A DNA stretch of 64,000 nucleotides from Palaemon carinicauda (lineage: Eukaryota; Arthropoda; Malacostraca; Decapoda; Palaemonidae): NCBI RefSeq assembly GCF_036898095.1, contig NC_090728.1, forward strand, positions 87,138,935 through 87,202,934, read 5' to 3'. Shown one piece after another: positions 11,461-23,675 of the stretch. The translations under genes were made by a program, and so were the position numbers. The notes below the pieces were generated by a model. It was not told the DNA's origin, ran no database searches, and was given only the letters and a program-made list of their open reading frames with translations. Each line of letters begins with the position of its first letter. Within the stretch, counting starts at the first letter, position 1.

Positions 11461-11734
11461 GAACTCGACAGATATTGAAACTTTTCTTAATGTATTTCTA
11501 ACTGAAAATAAATATTGAATATTAACAATAAAAGAAAATAATAATTTACCAAGATAAATCAGTTTATATGTATACAAGAAAATAGATTATTTTCAAGGAA
11601 TTATTCGTCCTATTTCCGATAAACTTATGACGTCATCACCCTGAAAGAAAATGGTCGTAAAGTTGAATAGTCGCATGTCGCATAGGTTGTAAGTCGAGCA
11701 ATACCTATTTCGATAGAAAAACGTTACTTTACGG

Positions 11735-13331
11735 TTAGAGCTAAATTATACAGTATAAGCAGTAAATACTCAACTTTCCAGAGACAGAAGAAGCTGAAGA
11801 TTACGACATGGTTGCAGTAAATAGCGAAACAACTGGGAAAAACACCTGGTCAAAGACGCTACTACGAAAGGAATGGAGTTGGCGGGCAGTGATGACGTCA
11901 GCAAGATGGCCGGCGTATATGACGTATTCCGAGTACCCATAACAGTAACGGAGGAGGAGAACTTTGTAACAGCTCCTCCCATATCTTGCCACTAATTCCC
12001 CCCTTGAAGCATAAATGCTATGTGGGGTGCAGATAGCTATACGGCGTGTCAAGAATACGTCCCGTTATTATGCGATATCCTAAAGGGCAACCTTAAGGGT
12101 ACTCTCGCCAGAAGTTAGAATTCTGGAAACCTTTAGTTTAATTCTCTGGGAATATCCACTTGTGTCATATATACCCTTAGGAAGCTACTAAAGGAACCTT
12201 CCATCAGGACTACATGGCCTGAGCCCAAAAATAGGGTTGTCGCCGGGGCGGCACTCAGAGGGAGAAGGGAATACGTACCCTTAAATCTCCACAGGAAACG
12301 AGTATCGAGTTATATAATAATTCTAGGAGATATCTATCTCCTTATGAATTGATAAAACGATATACGAAGGTAAACCGGGAACATGTATGAAAGTATACTA
12401 AAGCGCACAGGCTAGCTAGCCTAGCGCAGGTTGCGACTCCGGTTACCCATATCACCGAAACTCTTAACGTATACAATCGATAGGAAGAGGAAATATATGC
12501 AATTATATGTATATATCTTTACAAGTATAATGTGCCTAAATAGCTTATATTTTATTAATGCTATTACCAATAGGAATGTAGACTTATATCATGCATGACA
12601 GTAAACTGAAGCGAGTAGGCTAGGAAGCCTAGTGCGGGCGAGGTTCGGTTACCTAAATCGCCGAAACTCTAAAGAATACAATCAACATAATATAACATCC
12701 TAGTAATTACTTAATTGAATAGCTTCAAAAATATACTTTCTATTACAACCGGGAAAGTCGTTCGTCTAACTAAATAACACATACGTTATGAACGACAGCG
12801 CCCATGGCGCCTCCGGTGATCGGCTAAGCTCCAAACACTTAAAATTACTCTAATTTCACTGTGAAACAGGAGCTAAAAATTATACACTGTAAAGAATAAA
12901 TACTCAACTTTCCGGAGACAGAAGCTGGAGATTGCATAGTTAAATACGTAAAATCGAGCACAAACGTTAGAGCCATAGGGAAAACCACTGTGCGAAACCA
13001 CTACGAATATAGGAATAGGCGCCATCTAGATACTCAATATTAGTACAGGTGGAAGAGTACCTTGATAACAGCTCCCCTTCTATTTTTGCCACTTTCCCCC
13101 TCGAAGGGAAAACGCTATTCGGGGTGAGGATTGCTATGTGTCGTATCAAGATATACATCCTCTGATATTATGCGATATCCTTAAAAGAAATTTTAAGGAT
13201 ATTTGCACCAGGAGTTAGAATTCTGGAGACCTAACGGTTAATTCTCTGGGAATATCACTGAAGTCAAATATCCCTTAGAAAGCTAACTATAGGAACCTTC
13301 CATCAGGATGACATGGCTTGAGCCCAAAAAA
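11735..13331 (-). mobile_element. DIRS left-end remnant D8 (two terminal copies)
   Basis: Two related segments, 11735-12240 and 12867-13331, each run from 'actcaactttcc.gagacagaag' to a CCTTCCATCAGGA..ACATGGC terminus followed by a gagcccaaaaa end. That terminus is the inverse of the D2 left end at 24141. So both are left-end repeats of a minus-strand DIRS element; no ORF is left. The second ends at 13331 exactly where LINE A sequence begins. The 12241-12866 interval carries no gene but has the internal duplication noted separately. Confidence 0.6.
12390..12690. repeat. Diverged direct repeat inside D8
   Basis: Two copies of about 90 bp, near 12395-12490 and 12603-12690. Each has an 'aggctag...gcctag.gc' block, then 'cggttacc.a.atc.ccgaaactct' and 'atacaatc'. 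No coding potential; probably part of a DIRS leader. Confidence 0.55.
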
Positions 13332-14760
13332 TAACTTTGTATTTAAATGAACATGTTTAATCCTTGCATATGGAATTCCATCGGGTCCAGGGGCTGTATC
13401 GTTACAAGTAGCAAGTGCGGAATCATATTCCCTTTCAGTAAACGGAGAATTATATGAGTCTTCCCTTCCTGTTGCAAAATTTTAAATTCTCTTTTCTTCA
13501 ATGCTCCTATATTGGTGACCAAGAGCTGCTACACACTTGCAAGATACATATGAGAAATGATCAGCCAGGGGATTGCTAACATCATTTGCTTTAGTCACAT
13601 ACTGACTGTTCACTTTCAGCACTGGTGGTGGGTTTGGGGTAAATTTGCTGGCAATCTTCTTTATTTTCCTCCATACATAAGATGGTGGTGTTCTGCTGTT
13701 AATGGAGGAAACAAATGACACCCAAGACTGGCGTCTAGCTTCTTTCATGGCACGACGGAACTGTGCTCTACACTTTTTGTATGTTATCAAATTTTCATCA
13801 GTATGGCGTCTATGTAATCTAGTCAGAGATTTTCGGGTTGCTCTGTACAAGACTGTTAATTATGAAGACCACCACGGGACTGGTCGTCGTTTGAATAATC
13901 CCGTGGTTTTGGGAATTAAATTGATTCCTGCTGTATGGAGAGTTCCATTCAGAAGGTCTATGGCATCATCAATACTTTCAAACTGTTCTGCACTCCCTTC
14001 GATTTCACTTAGCTCACAAAATTTAACCCAGTCTGCCTTGTCAAGATTCCATCGTGGTGATCTTTGCAAAGGCGGACCCTTGTTGGTGTTTATAATGATT
14101 GGTGCATGATCACTAGTATGCCAATCATCTTATGTCCTCCAATCGAAATCAACAAGGCAGTTAGAGCTTGCAATTGAAAGGTCAATGCATGAAAAGGTAC
14201 CTGTCTGAACATGGAAGTGTGTGGGATCTCCTGTATTAAGGAGTCCCACATCCTCATTCTCCACAATTGATGAGATAATATTGCCCCTTGTGTTTGCCAC
14301 AACATCACCCCATAAAGGATGTCTACCATTCATATCTCCCAGTAAGAGAAAAGGTTGAGGGAGTTGTTGAATGACCTCTACTAAATCATCACATAAAATA
14401 CTATCATTTTGAGGTAAGTACAGAGAGCATATTGTATATTTTCTCCCTATATCGATTTATACAACCACTGCCTGCAGGGGTGTACGAATAGAAAGAGGTA
14501 TTTGGGGAACATCTTGACGAACGTACATGAGACTTCCGCCATGACTCCCTGCTTGTTGATTATATGGTGTTCTATAGCTAACATACTCTCAAGGACTAGG
14601 AGTGTTAGCATCAAGCTTACTTTCCTGTAGACATACAATTATGGAGGAATTTTCATGAATTAGGATCTTAAGTTCTTCATATTTTGGCCCTTAAACCCTG
14701 GCAATTTCATTGCAAAATGTAGGAGAAAAGTACAGATTATTTCTGGAAGACATCTTGGAT
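13332..14760 (-). pseudogene. LINE A ORF2 fragment: endonuclease and RT N-terminus
   Basis: Reading on the minus strand, fragments give GDMNGRHPLWGD-type endonuclease residues (MNGRHPLWGDVVANTRG at 14333 downward), then TGTFSCIDLSIASS, then RWNLDKADWVKFCELSEIEG and RTPPSYVWRKIKKIASKF. These blocks match copy B. The endonuclease nicks target DNA for target-primed reverse transcription. The frame is interrupted at several points and the upstream catalytic E region is only partly readable. The RT catalytic motifs are beyond the truncation. Confidence 0.7.
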
Positions 14761-14959
14761 GAGGTCTTCCCATTAACAGTTTTTAATCTAACATTATTAC
14801 CTGTAGGTTTCTTCAGAGATGGTCTTGATATGTTGGCTTTTACGTTTGTACTTTTCTTTGTGTCATTCTGATCTATTTGTTGAGGCGGATGGTGTACCTC
14901 AACTTGAATTTCTGATTTATTCAGTTTATCTTCTGGTTCATTAGAAACATCAAATTTAT

Positions 14960-16430
14960 TTCATGTCATAACTTTAATGTTTCTAATGGAGGGGGGTGAG
15001 AAAGATGGAGGTCTCTCTCTTTTACGATTAAAAGATGGTGGGTTTCTAGGTTTTTGCACCTTTCCCACTACAGGTGCATCAGTTGAGTTGGTTTTAAGTG
15101 GAACCACCATTAAATCAGGCAAGGACATGGCCCGTGAGAGGTTTGTACTAGTTTTTGTAATGGGGAACGAGGGTTGTACAGAAATGGGCAATGCCTTAGT
15201 GTTAATACGCTGTGGTAAAGCCTCTGGAGGTAATATACTTACCTCGTTATTTGATATTTTATCAGGTGGTATATCTTTTTTTTCCAGAACTATTGGCAGT
15301 ACTAGGTGGGTTTGATTTTAATGCCTTAGCATAGGTATTTGATTTATTTAATAGTCTTTTGGCATGTCCCACACTTATATGTTCCAAACTAGATTTGTTA
15401 AGGGCAGCTTCTTCCAACTTACACCGCTCGCAGCTCTTGTCTGTGGATTTATGATTCAAGTTGCAATTTAAACCCCTCTCTCCAAGTGCACATTCTCCAT
15501 GGTAAGATTTGGAGCAAATACCACATATTTTCTCATTTTTACAAACCTTAGATGTGTGTCCAAATTTAAAACAATTAAAACACTGCAGTGGCTTCTGCTA
15601 GAATGGTTGTACTTTAATTATTTCGTTTTCAATAGTAATATGGAATGGTACATCAGCATTCTGGAATGTAAGAATTATCATTGATGTACCTGGGACTTTG
15701 TGAACTTTCCACACATTTAGTGGATACATGGCCAGTATCTCCTCCTCTGTAAATTTATACAGATCTCTGTTAAAAATAACCCCCTCCCGTAGCTAAAATT
15801 TAGGTGGGGTTTGACATCTAACTAAGGTCATCATTACTTGTTTTCATGTTGGACTGTATTACAGACTGTGTACTTACTTGATTTGGCATGGATAAGGAAA
15901 CTATTTTTTCCAAAACGAGATATATCGCCTGGTGCAATAGGTCCTACTTTTTTCTGAATTAATTTGCATATTTTAAAATAATTCCTTGTAACCCCCTTTG
16001 ATTCAGCTATAAGCCACATCGGTGGTTTTGGCTTTCTCTGGGAGGGCATAACTAAATCTGCGTCTTTTTCCAACCAGTCGGCAGGCCTATACACATCCAA
16101 ATCTTTTGGTACCTTATCGCAGAGAGCAGCCGCGACATTCAAGTTATTAATTTTAATATTTTTCAAGTTACTTATTGCACTAAATGCTTTGTCCTAACTA
16201 CTGTAAGATATCCATGAATCCCATTTTTCAGCTTCAAGTTTCATCCTTATTTCTTTTATACATCCATAGCATTCAAATGCTTTATATAGATCATCGTAGT
16301 TTGTCTCTATTGGAATTTGGGTAACATGAAGGATTCGAAGTTTCCCTGTGTTACCCAAATTACTCGATTTTGGAATATTAGTAGAATGGTCCTTTCCGTT
16401 CCGAGGTCATCAACAGAACTTTCCTTATTC
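14960..16430 (-). pseudogene. LINE A ORF1 (gag-like), broken
   Basis: Minus-strand pieces match the ORF1 of copy B: a VGHAKRLLNKSNTYAKALKS block (15262-15459), a cysteine cluster near 15480-15560 reading as zinc knuckles, and an N-terminal part at 15834-16166 (CDKVPKDLDVYRPADWLEKD). ORF1 proteins of this group bind their RNA through CCHC knuckles. Several stops and frameshifts separate the pieces. Confidence 0.65.
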
Positions 16431-16979
16431 TAATTATTAGAGGTTGTCAACAGTTTTTTTTTTGGGGGGGTCAGCATATCCAGGGGAGGGGAAGTCAGTG
16501 TTTGAAGGGTCCATAGTTGAGTAGGATTTTCTTCGTTTTTTTTTTCTTTCTTTTTTTGGTTTACCTGCTTTAGAATTTTAAGAGAGTATCATACATTGGA
16601 AAGGAAATTTGCATTCTCCACTATCGGCACAATGAGAGTATACTTTCCAGATGGTCCACTCCATACCCTACCTGAAGGATAGCACTAAAACAGATATGGA
16701 AGCACAGGTGTAAGCTAAACCCGCCTGTTAGGACTTAGACCGAGGAAATATGGAATCATCCTCCCCATATCTGTAATGATGGGCTTCCGGCCAGAAGCCA
16801 AGAGTCACCCCAATACTCTCATATATAGCTTTGAATGCAAATACCTCCCAACCGTGATCCCTTCTCCCATTCATCTAAGCAGGCAGTAATAACGAATGTG
16901 GAAATGTCCACGCCATTTGAATAAAATAAAAATAAATGAACAAATAAAATAGATATTATAAACAGTATATGCATACATC

Positions 16980-16980
<1 letters not shown>

Positions 16981-17043
<63 letters not shown>
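16981..17043. repeat. (TA)n microsatellite in LINE 5' UTR
   Basis: The TA run sits at the same relative place in LINE B (about 32008-32065), so it travels with the LINE family. Confidence 0.9.
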
Positions 17044-17047
<4 letters not shown>

Positions 17048-17279
17048 TAAGAGAAATAATACTCAGAGTAAGGACAGCAAGACACAAGAAAGTTGATAAA
17101 ATTAGGAGAAGGTCGAAGTAATATTGAGCAGAAGGAATAGAGGAAAGGGAGAGAAATTTAGATTAGAACTTGGGGAGCAATTTCCCCAATTTTAAGAGCC
17201 CTCTTGCCCGTCACAATTCTTCAACAATATGAAGAAACCACATGACTGCATCAAGGCATTCTCTCATTAAGAGGGTGCT

Positions 17280-18578
17280 CTCCATAGAGTTTGAGCCAGT
17301 TACCCGTAGGGGGTAATACAGCCGTCTATGGGACGGGTAGCTCTAGACTGAAGATCTTCCCCTGATCCGGAAGACAGGTCTTTCCCAGTGTGAAACTCGA
17401 CTGAAAGAGAGATGTACTCTATGGATCTCCCTCAACGTCTCTCGCTTATGGCGAAAAACCAAGTAACATCCTATTTTGTTCCAGGCAGCTTGAACCTCAG
17501 ATCCAAGCCCTCCACCTGGGAACCCACCGCTTGATATCAAAACTGTAACACAGGTAATTACCTTGAGGAAAGTGGTTACCTAGCCCCAAGGGTATAGCAC
17601 ACTGGGTCAGACACTCATCTTTGTTTTTCTTTTTCAAGCCAGTGATTATTTTGAGGCCATACCTCAGGAAAACAATGGAGTTTGCTCCTTAGGTTCAGCA
17701 TGCCTCGCTAACCCTAAGAAGGTCAAAAGAGGTTGTAAGGATATTGTTTGTGACGGAGACTCAGGTCCTAATCCAGTCACAGAATCTTTCTTCTTCTCCT
17801 CATAGACATGACCAGAGCTCTGTGCGTTTTAGGGAGAATCCGTTCATAACGTTTTCAAGCACAAACCATGCCATTGGTAGGTTGAAAATATGTGTTCATT
17901 GCCTCACCCCACCTACTAGACGTGATCCACAGAAGACCTGTCACGTTTCTCTATAACTCCTGTGGTCCATTGCACTCTCGAGCTTCTCCTTTGGGACACA
18001 AACCGTGTCATTGGTAGGGGGGATACATGTCTAATCTTCACCTCTCCCTACCCACAAGTCTTGTGGGTAGGGAGAGGTGAAGACCTGATACGTTTTCTCT
18101 ATCACTTCTGTGGTGGTGACACAATAAGTGGTTTAATAATACCTGGGGCTCCTGGTTGGACAAGTAGCAGAAAGTTGAAGTCATCGGCTACCCGAGGTAA
18201 GACTGGGCTGAATGAAAGTATGCCTGGCTCTTTTACTTTCATCATCTTCCCCCCTTTTGAGGAATAGCGCCATGGGTACCTTTGCAAAGCTGGCTTCAAC
18301 TTCTGCAGGTAATTACTACTTCACTTATGTAACCATGTATGTTTTACATATACTCGGACATGTCCCCAGTGCCTCCTGCGAGGTAGGCCTTAGGAATTTC
18401 TTTTTGTTTGGAAGGCTCCTATTTTAACTTGGAGCATCTTCTTACCTAGACGTTTATATGACATCTCTCACAACTACGTTAGTTGCTCAGGCCGCTATCA
18501 TACTCACTGGTATTGATATGCGAGGTTCAAGGTTTCCCTTGATTACAGTCTAATACTGTAGTAGGGAAACCCGGGTCC
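17280..18578. other. Unassigned interval with a perfect hairpin
   Basis: Past the LINE A 5' end there is no recognisable gene. Short open frames (17343-17540 minus, 17962-18267 plus) show no known motif. A perfect inverted repeat occurs at 18036-18082. Confidence 0.4.
18036..18082. repeat. Perfect 23-bp inverted repeat, 1-nt loop
   Basis: CTTCACCTCTCCCTACCCAC...GTGGGTAGGGAGAGGTGAAG: arms 18036-18058 and 18060-18082 are exact complements around a single T. Confidence 0.95.
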
Positions 18579-19040
18579 TTTGTTCCCATACTAACAAACC
18601 TTCCGCTATTTATTTGGATGACTCACTCTTAGAAGTCATTCTAAGAGTGAGTCATCCAAATAAATAGCAGGAGGTTTGTTAGTATGGGAACAAATGACAA
18701 ATTCAGAGATGATTTGTATTTTTCCCTAACTAATACAGACCTGTAGCTATTTATATATATTGGCCACCATCACCTGTCCCCTAGCAAGTCCTGCCTGCAA
18801 GCAAAAAGTGACGTGGTTCACTGAACTGTGAGTAGATATAGGTGGCTTGGTAGCCTTCCGCCAACCCCCCCTACCTACCCACTGTAGTGGTTAGGTAGGG
18901 TTGCCACCTCGTACTTGAAATCTAATGGCTGCCTTCCAGCTACCGTAAGAAGTAACATCCAAATAAATAGCTACTGCAAAGGTTTGTATTAGTTAAGGAA
19001 AAATACTAATCAGCGAATTTGTCGTATTGATACCCTGACC
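18579..19040. repeat. DIRS-type terminal/ICR remnant D9
   Basis: Arms of about 55 bp (18579-18633 and 18640-18694) are near-perfect inverses around AGTCAT. Beyond them, 18697-18760 (TGACAAATTC...TTTGTATTTTTCCC) is the inverse of 18955-19030. The same blocks (caaatgacaaattc, tttgtatttttcc, ctatttatt) form the DIRS end at 62955-63320, so this is a solo end or ICR remnant of that family. No ORF. Confidence 0.6.
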
Positions 19041-20404
19041 TCAAATTCTACTCCTAATTTACCCTATATTTACATCTTTTTAACAAAATTACTTTAATAA
19101 AAAAATACCAGTAACTGTTAAATAAATAAAAACAAAACATAATATATTGGCCATTTAATTTATCTACTCACTGACGGAGCTCGCAATATTTGAATTTCCT
19201 GACTAACCAGGGTGCACTATAGCAGTCATTTAGGGCACGATGAAGGAATTTGTGCAGCTTTTTAAGTATGCATGATAGTAATAATACGCTAAAGCAGAGG
19301 GTTAAGTGTACATACACTTTTAGTACATTATTTATATTTGTTCATTATGATGTGATAATCCTTAAAATTGGAGTCCAAATTATGTTAAGGTTGGTAGAAC
19401 ATTAAAAATACTTGAGTAGTTTTGCCTTTGCTTCATAACTTTGGATATACTGTACTGTTATGTACATTTACAGAAAGCCCCTAGTTCAAAATTATCAAAT
19501 CTAAAATTCCAAATACTGTACCTGACTGAATTTTCTTTTTTATTCTTTTAATAATCCACAATATATTTTTTTTTCAGGTGCAGAATAAATTGGTTCTCAT
19601 CATACCAATTCTACAATTATCATTGTCTCCAACTGAGAACATGTTCCCTTAAAAGTTTCTACCCTTTGTTTCAAATAATGTTTATAAGAGGCAGTTGGAA
19701 GATAATAATGTTCTATTCTTAGTGGAGTATGAGTGATAAAAAGGGTAAAAGTATCAATAATCTGGTACTTATATAAATTCAATTGTTTATTCAATCTTAA
19801 TTTAATCCCAACTTGAAGGATGACTGATGAAATTTTATACAAATTCATGAGGGATTTTTCAAGATAAATTGTTTGTACGAATCAAGCTTAAAATCCACAA
19901 AAAAAATCTTTAGTCACATGAACACAATTCTTAAATCTTAAATTTCACTTCTGCTAAATTCTAAAAGAAGTGATATTTACAACCTCAAAAATAGGATCAT
20001 GGTTCGTTATATGAAAAAGCTTTCTATAGATTGCTTAAAATGCACACTACTCCATTTTCAAGGCTTTTAATCAGTGACACAATATACAGTACTTTGAATA
20101 AAAAAAAATATTCCCTTCATACAAATTATTTTTTTTTTGCAAATATTGAGTTACCAAAAGGTTCCACAAACTTCAAGACAAAAATAAATACTCAAATTGA
20201 TTTCACTATACTGTACAGTAAAGCAATGACAAAATGAATGACCACTACACTTACTCAAATCTAAAGCTTCACTGTTTGAAGTATTAAATTCTAATAGGGC
20301 CGAGAACACATGAAACTTTTGTAAAATAATCTATAAATATACTGTACCTGTATGTATTCAACCAAATTTCATAACAGTATAGTACATAGATTATTTCATC
20401 TGTC

Positions 20405-20405
<1 letters not shown>

Positions 20406-20453
<48 letters not shown>
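20406..20453. repeat. (TAA)n microsatellite
   Basis: About 16 uninterrupted TAA units in otherwise non-repetitive AT-rich DNA. Confidence 0.95.
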
Positions 20454-20454
<1 letters not shown>

Positions 20455-21717
20455 TCTGAAAATCAGATCTCAGTGTGAAAACTATTTTACTTAGATACTT
20501 TTGAATTCCATTATAATACAATTGAAACATACATGCACATAATTTCTTTAATTACAAGACTGGAATCAACTACAATTTACAACTAATGAAATTATAGTTA
20601 AAGTTGAGATGTAGCAACAGCTTTATCCATCACTGGGAGGAGTACTGTATTTGTTTTGTCACCAGTGAATTAGAGAGAAAAATATAATTGTCTAGGTTAC
20701 CAAGACTTTATACAACTCAAGATATGAGCATAAGAGAAAGCAATATAAAGACTTACACGGTATGCCTATCATATCTCCATAATTTCTCATAAAGGCTATC
20801 TTAATTACAGTAACCATAAATATAAGAACTGTACTATAACACTATTTCAAGTTCTATATACACTAAGTGCTGAAATAAGTCTTCATACTACTGTATAATG
20901 GTAAAACAAATTAAGGTAATACTATCCCCTGCCTTTCATCTCCACTTTTCTGTTAGAAGCAATTAGTGCAAAACACTTCTATAAATGCTATTGCATCCAC
21001 TTACCATAAAAATAAAGACTATAATTGTCTAACACTTAGGAATCAACGTTTAACGAGAAAATACTGAAGAAATAAAAAAATATAAAAGTAACAATAAAAA
21101 CGATATCTTTCTCCAATTCAGCAAGTGTTCCTTTACAAGAACAATAATATTACCTGATATTTCTAAAGTACATATGATATAACATCTATGATTTAAAAAA
21201 AAAAATTCTAAGTGTTTCACATTCCAATGAATCTTGCAAATTAATATGTACTGGACTATATACTTCCCTACAGTGTGCAAATAAGTACAGTATAATTCAT
21301 AATCAAAAACTAAAAATAATGTTGCACAAACAGCACATATTTCTTCAACTTTAAATTACGTATATCACATGAAAATTTACAATTAAATTATACTGATCAA
21401 AAAGCAGTTTACTTGAATGAAAAAAACACTAAAATAGGACAACTATGGCAACTTTGAACAAAAACAAAACAAAAAAAGGACAAGAGGGCACGAAATGCTT
21501 CCTCCGCCTACCTTAGTACAGTAAAAGGCTGCCACCATTTAACAAACATGAATAAAACTCATGATAACGGAACACATATCTAAGAAGTACGTTGTAGTTC
21601 TTAGATATTAAGTAAAACCATCTTATGGGGTAATAGATCCTATGAAATTACAAATACAATATTTACAATTTGTTACTTATTCACCTCAAGCTAGCAATCT
21701 AGGAATGTAGAATAAAC

Positions 21718-21738
21718 TCATTTCTTTCCATCTTGAGC
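21718..21738 (-). other. Possible terminal coding exon of a host gene (speculative)
   Basis: On the minus strand a pyrimidine-rich tract ends in TTTCTTTTCAG, followed by GCTCAAGATGGAAAGAAATGA. In phase 0 this reads AQDGKK-stop. This has the form of a 3' splice site plus last exon. The match is short and could be chance; no upstream exon is visible. Confidence 0.2.
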
Positions 21739-21924
21739 CTGAAAAGAAATTTAAGAGGTTGTCAGTTAAAGAACACAAAACCTAAATAAAACTTAAGTTT
21801 TCACCATAAAAACAAACTTTTTCTTACACCCTTCATTTGTGTATTTGCCAACAGCAGCCGTCCCAAATTCTTAGTCTATGTCCAACATACATAGGTACTA
21901 TATAGTAATACTGTTATTATTGTC

Positions 21925-21970
<46 letters not shown>

Positions 21971-22140
21971 GGAATAACATTTTTCAGACGAATAAAATGT
22001 AGTAATAAATATGCTCTACTTATACAGAACTAATCCATGCCAAATCAGAGCCTACCCTTGGTTATTAAATGCAAATGCAAATACCAAGTCTTTAGATTTC
22101 TCTGGACAAAAATATAGAATTGCACCAAATAATTAATTGA

Positions 22141-22589
22141 TTTGGAGTTCTCTGGCATCCTGACATCAAAGGTTGCTGAAGCTGATATTGTTTGTTATAA
22201 TTAAAGAATAAAAGAATATTCAATTTAAAACCATAAAAGTGAAGATGTCCTTATAAAATCTAAATAGCTTTCTGAAGGCTTGCTTCTGAAATCTAAAAAT
22301 ACTGCTACCATAGAACAACACATCCAGCCCAAGAATCTTGGGAAGGATAAACCTGTCATCCTCACCTCGAGCCTCAAACAGATATCTATTGCTTACGGTG
22401 CTGTAAGTGGGGTATTCGGTCAACAAATGCTGCACTATCATAGGTACCCAACAGTCATTACAGTATGGCTGGTGTTGGCCCGTCATCAGAAACTTGTGTC
22501 TCAACCCAGTGTGACCAATGCAAAGATGACAAAGAGTAGTCTCCCACTTGTGGGACATCATGCTATACCTTCAAGGAGATTTATTTGAA
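22141..22589 (-). mobile_element. 5'-truncated I-like LINE fragment (3' end only)
   Basis: Contains the family 3' signature (AGTTCTCTGGCATCCTGACATC on the plus strand) and the C-terminal zinc-finger coding block (minus: CHLCIGHTGLRHKFLMTGQH..YCNDC). It ends at 22589, where the 3' signature of the next copy starts, so two LINE 3' ends lie in tandem. Confidence 0.75.
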
Positions 22590-22811
22590 GTTCTCTGGCA
22601 TCCTGACATCGAAGGTCATTGACGCCGATATAGTTTATTATGAATAATGATTAAAATAATATTCAATTAAAACAAGAGAAGTAAATATGTTATAAAAGTC
22701 AAATAGCATTAAGAAGACCTCCTGACATAAATTTAAAAATGCCACTAGAAGTAAATATGTTATAAAAGTTAAATAGCATTAAGAAGACCTGCTTCTGATA
22801 TAAATTTAAAA

Positions 22812-23120
22812 ATGCCACTAGCATCGTATAACACATCATGTCAAATGTCAAAAGATCTTGGCAAGGATGAACCCGCCATCTTCACCATGAGCCTCAAACA
22901 GATATCTATTTCTTTCAGTGCTAAAAGTGGGACATTCAATCAACAATTGTCTCACCGTCAAGGGTATCAAACAGTCGTCGCAATATGGTTGGTGTTGGCC
23001 AGCCAGTAGAAACTCGTGTGTCATTCGAGTGTGACCAATGCGGAGACGACAAAGAGTAGTCTCCCATTTTCGGGGCATCCCATTATACAGTACCTCCAAG
23101 AGGATATACCAATCAATATT
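22812..23120 (-). pseudogene. LINE C ORF2 C-terminal zinc finger
   Basis: Minus-strand peptide with LCRLRIGHTRMTHEFLLAGQ, then PYCDDC and a LLIECP block. This H...C-x2-C...C arrangement is the C-terminal finger seen after RNase H in I-group LINEs. It is separated from the RNase H frame by a frameshift near 23100. Confidence 0.65.
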
Positions 23121-23129
23121 TCTCTCATT

Positions 23130-23675
23130 TTATTTTCGCTTAAAACTATTCCAATGCTGTTGCCAATTATTATAAATAGAATTCTTAACTGCTGGTAAAA
23201 AATCATTACAAAAAATGGGAGACCACCTTGGAAGCAATTTGGCTACAGCACTCTTTGCCAGCGAATCTGCCTCTTCATTTCCAGACACACCTATGTGTGT
23301 CGGAACCCAGCAGAATCGAACTGTTATACCTTTCAGGCCAATGATTAATAGCCACTCTAAAATCTTTAAAACTAAAGGGTTACTAGAATCAAAACCTTCT
23401 AAAGCTTGAAGGACATTTCTTGAATCACTATAAATGGTAAAATTGCCCCCCCCCCCTTTCAACGCTATTTTCTCAAGAGCGGTTAGTATGCCATATAATT
23501 CAGCAGTAAATATGGAAGATATTGGAGGAAGTGCCCCTCTACAGTCAAAAGAACTACTATATACTCCAAATCCAATGCCAGCATCAGATTTGGAGCCATC
23601 AGTATATACACAAGTTGATTCCTTATGTTCTTCAACATGTTCCATAAAAAGAGACCTAGCTTCTAATTCAGTCAT
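23130..23675 (-). CDS. LINE C RNase H domain (ORF2 fragment)
   Basis: A 181-codon open frame with a complete RNase H signature: YTDGSKSDAGIGFG (first Asp), TAELYGILTALE (Glu), IYSDSRNVLQAL (second Asp) and WVPTHIGVSGNEEADSLAK (final Asp). RNase H distinguishes the I/R1-type groups from most other LINEs. The domain would remove template RNA during reverse transcription. The frame has no ATG at its start; it is an ORF2 segment, with the upstream RT part at 23672-24019 in another frame. Confidence 0.8.
   Translation of the reverse strand: MTELEARSLFMEHVEEHKESTCVYTDGSKSDAGIGFGVYSSSFDCRGALPPISSIFTAELYGILTALEKIALKGGGGNFTIYSDSRNVLQALEGFDSSNPLVLKILEWLLIIGLKGITVRFCWVPTHIGVSGNEEADSLAKSAVAKLLPRWSPIFCNDFLPAVKNSIYNNWQQHWNSFKRK

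Larger units (their letters stand above)
9693..11706. mobile_element. Non-autonomous TIR element (CAGGTATTGCTCGACTTA family)
   Basis: The left end is CAGGTATTGCTCGACTTACG after TA; the right end is the inverse, TAAGTCGAGCAATACCT. Further inverted similarity (cgtaaagt/gtcgca) extends inward. About 2.0 kb with no transposase. The inside is built from direct repeats: a 74-bp tandem at the left end, a duplicated segment of about 200 bp, and three TGACGTCA-containing units. The ends resemble the pogo/Tigger style. Confidence 0.7.
13332..17279 (-). mobile_element. I-like LINE copy A, 5' half
   Basis: A minus-strand non-LTR retrotransposon aligned along its length with copy B (28158-32302). It contains the start of the RT region, an apurinic-type endonuclease, ORF1 with zinc knuckles and a 5' UTR holding a TA microsatellite. 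The 3' half is missing: at 13331/13332 it is cut by a DIRS terminus. Frames are broken by several stops and shifts, so it is an old, inactive copy. Confidence 0.8.
19041..22140. other. AT-rich unassigned sequence, the least repeat-like part of the window
   Basis: Three kilobases with no transposon motif recognised. It contains a (TAA)n run (20406-20453) and a TA run (about 21929-21966). On the minus strand a possible splice acceptor and tiny terminal coding exon occur near 21738 (listed separately). If that is real, much of this interval would be a long 3' UTR of a host gene whose other exons lie outside the window. Confidence 0.35.

Noticed and set aside
12241..12866. Possible separate element between the two DIRS left-end copies
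   Set aside because: No TIR or target duplication at its edges; more simply the leader of the same DIRS element with a partial end duplication.
14977..15315. Plus-strand 112-codon frame (MFLMEGGEKDGGLSLLRL...)
   Set aside because: Antisense to LINE A ORF1; the sense strand matches copy B ORF1.
17343..18267. Small frames (65-101 codons) in the unassigned interval
   Set aside because: No motif, no codon or length support, and no similarity to the element proteins in this window.
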